Source: Bacteroidota bacterium (GTDB lineage: Bacteria > Bacteroidota > Rhodothermia > Rhodothermales > UBA10348). From it: a stretch of 7,258 bases of DNA. Both the position numbers and the translations under genes were made by a program. Below the pieces are notes generated by a model that was not told the origin of the DNA, searched no databases, and saw only the letters and a list, made by a program, of their open reading frames with translations. Of this stretch, positions 4,799-7,258 are shown in pieces. Location: assembly GCA_024640835.1 (NCBI GenBank), contig JAHEEH010000082.1:1-7258 (forward strand), written 5' to 3'. Position 1 is the first letter of the stretch. Each line of letters opens with the position of its first letter.

Positions 4799-7258
4799 AT
4801 GGCTTCACTGACCGAAACGTCCATCCGCCGGCCCGTCGCCACCGCGATGGTCTACCTCGTGATCATCACGATCGGCGTCGTCGGATTCATGTTCCTGCCG
4901 GTCGACCTCCTGCCTCCGGTCGAGTTCGCCCGGCTCACGGTGTTCACGAGCTATCCGAACGTGGGCCCGGAGGAGATGGAGCAGATCATCACGGATCCGG
5001 TGGAGAACGCCCTCTCCGGCATCCCGAACCTGGACCGGATCACGTCCAGCTCCTCCGAGGGCTCCAGCCGCGTGACGCTCGAGTTTGCGCGTGGGACGAG
5101 CCTGGACGAGGCCGCGAACGACGTCCGCTCGTCCCTGGACCGGGTCCGGCGCAGCCTGCCGCCCGAGGTGGATCCGCCCGTCATCTGGAAGTTCGACCCG
5201 AACAACTTCTCGATCGTCACGCTGGGCATCGTGTCGCGGCGGCCGCTCGAGGAGGTGACCCGTCTCCTGGAGCGCGACATCTCGAACCGGTTCGAGCAGA
5301 TTCCCGGCGTGGGAACGGTGGAGCTTCGCGGCGGCATCAACCGGCAGGTGCACGTGGACCTGGAACGCGACCGTCTCCAGGCCGCGGGGCTGACGCCGGC
5401 AGACGTCCAGGCCGCCATCGCGCGGGAGAACCAGAAGCTCCCGGGGGGGAACGTGAAAGAGGGTGTCCGCGACCTGTACGTGCGGTCGCTCGGTGAGTAC
5501 ACGACGGTCGAGGAAATCGCCCAGACCGTGATCCGCTACGTCGACAACCGGCCCGTGCGCGTGCGGGACGTGGCCCGTGTCGTGGACGGCTTCGAGGACG
5601 TGCGCTTCCTCTCGGAGCTCAACGGGATTCCCATCATCCGCATGGAGATCCAGAAGCAGAGCGGGGCGAACACCGTGACGGTGGCGGACGCCATCGTGCG
5701 CGAGGTGGATCGGGTCAATGCCGAGCACACCGACATGGAGATGAAGGTCATCAGCGACCAGTCGTCCTTCATCCGGCAGAGCATCGACAACGTGAAGAAC
5801 TCGGCGCTCTGGGGCGGCCTGCTGGCCATCCTGGTGCTGTACCTGTTCCTGCGGAACGGATCGTCGACGTCGATCATCGCGATTGCCATCCCGATCTCGG
5901 TCGTGGCGACCTTCGGCGTGCTCTATTACGGCGGCATGACGCTGAACCAGATGACGTTCGGCGGTCTGGCCCTCGGCATCGGCATGATGCTGGACTCGGG
6001 CATCGTCGTGCTGGAGAACATCGTGCGACACCGCGAGGAGCACCGGATGACCATCCGGGACGCGGCGCGTGTCGGCACCCGCGAGGTGGTCGGCGCGATC
6101 GTGGCTTCCACGCTGACGACCTGCGTCATCTTCCTGCCCATCGGATTCATGCAGTCGACGACGGGGGACCTCTTCACGGCCCTCGCCCTCGTGGTCGTCT
6201 TCGCGCTGGTCTGCTCGCTCTTCGTGGCCATGACGCTCATCCCGGTGCTCTCGAGCCGGTTCCTGAGCGTGAAGCTGCCGGAGGAGGGCGGCCCTATCCA
6301 CCGCAAGGGTTTCCAGCGCTGGTTCGACGGGGTCGAGAAGAAGTACTCGTCCTCGCTGCGCGCGGCCGTGAAGCATCGCAAGGCAATCGGGCTGGTGACC
6401 TTCGGCCTGGTCGTGGTGTCGTTCGCCGTGCTTCCGACGATTCCGGTCGAGCTCGCTCCCCCCACGGAGGCGGACCAGATCACGGTCAACATGGAGATGT
6501 CGCAGGGCACGAACATCGCGGTCGTCCGCGACTACCTGGACCAGCTGGAGCGCACGGTTCGGCCGATGCTCCCCATGGACGACGTGCGCGAGCTGGCGAC
6601 CGAGGTGCGGTTCGGAAACGCGGGACTCGAAATCCGGCTGAAGCCCGCCGGCGAGCGCTCGGTCGACAGCCAGGCGCTGGCCGACCGCCTCCAGAGGGAT
6701 CTCGCCTCCGCGATTCCGGGCGTCGAAATCCGCGTGGAAGCGCAATCCGGTCTCTGGATTCTCCGTCGGCTCTTCTCGTCCGGAGGGGGCACCGAGGCGG
6801 TCCAGATCCAGCTGCGGGGCTATGACCTGAACCAGGCCGACCGCACCGCGCGCGAGATCATGGCGCGCGTGGAGCGGATCCAGGGCGTGACGGGCGTCCG
6901 GCTTTCCCAGCGGGAGGGACGGCCCGAGCAGAACCTGGTCTTCGACCGCGAGAAGATCGCGAGCCTCGGCCTGTCCGTGCAGACGGTGGGCCGCGCGGTC
7001 CAGACGTCGGTCGGCGGCAGTCGAGCCGGCATGTTCCGGGTGGCGGGAGACGAGTTCCCCATCATCGTGCGGCTCCGCCCGGAGGATCGCCTGACCGTGC
7101 AGGACCTGGACAACATCTCGGTCCGCACGGCGGCCGGCGACATCGTGCCCGTTTCGGCGCTCGTCCAGACGCAGCGCGGGCGGGCGCCGACGTCCGTGCA
7201 GCGGATCGACGGCCTCCGGGTCAACTACATCAGCGCGAACCTGGAGAAGGGGGTGGCC
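4799..7258 (+). CDS. RND efflux pump, inner-membrane subunit (AcrB/HAE1-like), open at the right edge
   Basis: 820 codons are in frame to the last base with no stop; full-length relatives have about 1,030-1,060 residues. This is the trimeric proton-driven pump that captures substrates in the periplasm and passes them out through the adaptor and an outer-membrane channel. The N-terminus (SIRRPVATAMVYLVIITIGVVGFMFLPVDLLP) is the usual cytoplasmic tip and TM1. The first porter region spans about 40-330, then TM2 335-353, TM3 360-379, TM4 386-405, TM5 430-451, TM6 460-484, TM7 529-548, and the second porter region from about 555. TM4 reads GIGMMLDSGIVVLENI: Asp399 matches AcrB Asp407, but the Asp408 position is Ser400. 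The TM10 lysine lies outside the window. The start is set by the family N-terminus, as no Shine-Dalgarno precedes it. Substrate is unknown; multidrug, lipid or bile-salt export are all possible. Confidence 0.96.
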   Translation, partial: MASLTETSIRRPVATAMVYLVIITIGVVGFMFLPVDLLPPVEFARLTVFTSYPNVGPEEMEQIITDPVENALSGIPNLDRITSSSSEGSSRVTLEFARGTSLDEAANDVRSSLDRVRRSLPPEVDPPVIWKFDPNNFSIVTLGIVSRRPLEEVTRLLERDISNRFEQIPGVGTVELRGGINRQVHVDLERDRLQAAGLTPADVQAAIARENQKLPGGNVKEGVRDLYVRSLGEYTTVEEIAQTVIRYVDNRPVRVRDVARVVDGFEDVRFLSELNGIPIIRMEIQKQSGANTVTVADAIVREVDRVNAEHTDMEMKVISDQSSFIRQSIDNVKNSALWGGLLAILVLYLFLRNGSSTSIIAIAIPISVVATFGVLYYGGMTLNQMTFGGLALGIGMMLDSGIVVLENIVRHREEHRMTIRDAARVGTREVVGAIVASTLTTCVIFLPIGFMQSTTGDLFTALALVVVFALVCSLFVAMTLIPVLSSRFLSVKLPEEGGPIHRKGFQRWFDGVEKKYSSSLRAAVKHRKAIGLVTFGLVVVSFAVLPTIPVELAPPTEADQITVNMEMSQGTNIAVVRDYLDQLERTVRPMLPMDDVRELATEVRFGNAGLEIRLKPAGERSVDSQALADRLQRDLASAIPGVEIRVEAQSGLWILRRLFSSGGGTEAVQIQLRGYDLNQADRTAREIMARVERIQGVTGVRLSQREGRPEQNLVFDREKIASLGLSVQTVGRAVQTSVGGSRAGMFRVAGDEFPIIVRLRPEDRLTVQDLDNISVRTAAGDIVPVSALVQTQRGRAPTSVQRIDGLRVNYISANLEKGVA

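Noticed and set aside
4805..6745. Very long open frame on the minus strand (646 codons)
   Set aside because: It lies fully antisense to the RND pump gene. Its translation is dominated by His, Arg, Asp and Gly with no domain, as expected for the shadow of a high-GC gene.

Overview
The window is high-GC bacterial DNA with dense coding in GC-ending codons. Three proteins carry lipoprotein signal peptides, and an RND-type tripartite efflux system is present, so the cell is Gram-negative with an outer membrane. The gene mix (exported DinB-fold lipoprotein, lipoprotein alpha/beta hydrolase, HAE1-like RND pump with a divergent TM4) would suit a phylum such as Gemmatimonadota, but this is an impression, not proof.

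Layout. Positions 1-305 (minus) hold the first 101 codons of a PLP-dependent cysteine desulfurase of the IscS/NifS group, cut by the left edge. A 139-bp divergent gap separates it from a plus-strand lipoprotein alpha/beta hydrolase (445-1515). Next is a plus-strand tRNA-Glu(CTC) with encoded CCA (1569-1643), immediately followed by a long hairpin. About 150 bp further on lies an exact 18-bp copy of the tRNA 3' end, preceded by two small hairpins with matching flanks and followed by a strong terminator that serves the oncoming minus-strand gene. That gene (1880-2425) encodes a DinB-fold lipoprotein. It is divergent from a plus-strand polytopic membrane protein of unknown function (about 2609-3304).

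The right half is an efflux operon on the plus strand. A periplasmic membrane-fusion lipoprotein (3415-4746) is followed after 52 bp by an RND inner-membrane pump subunit (4799 to the right edge, 820 codons, open). Together they would form the inner-membrane and periplasmic parts of a proton-driven exporter. No outer-membrane channel and no regulator lie inside the window.

The most notable points are these: the duplicated tRNA-Glu 3' end, with its matching downstream segment at the same 150-bp offset; the replacement of the second aspartate of the RND proton-relay pair by serine; an exported DinB protein that keeps its three metal-ligand histidines; overlapping, mutually exclusive inverted repeats at the start of the unknown membrane protein; and a perfect 8-bp-arm palindrome just upstream of the efflux operon. 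I saw no CRISPR array, transposase or phage gene. No entirely new multi-gene system is evident.
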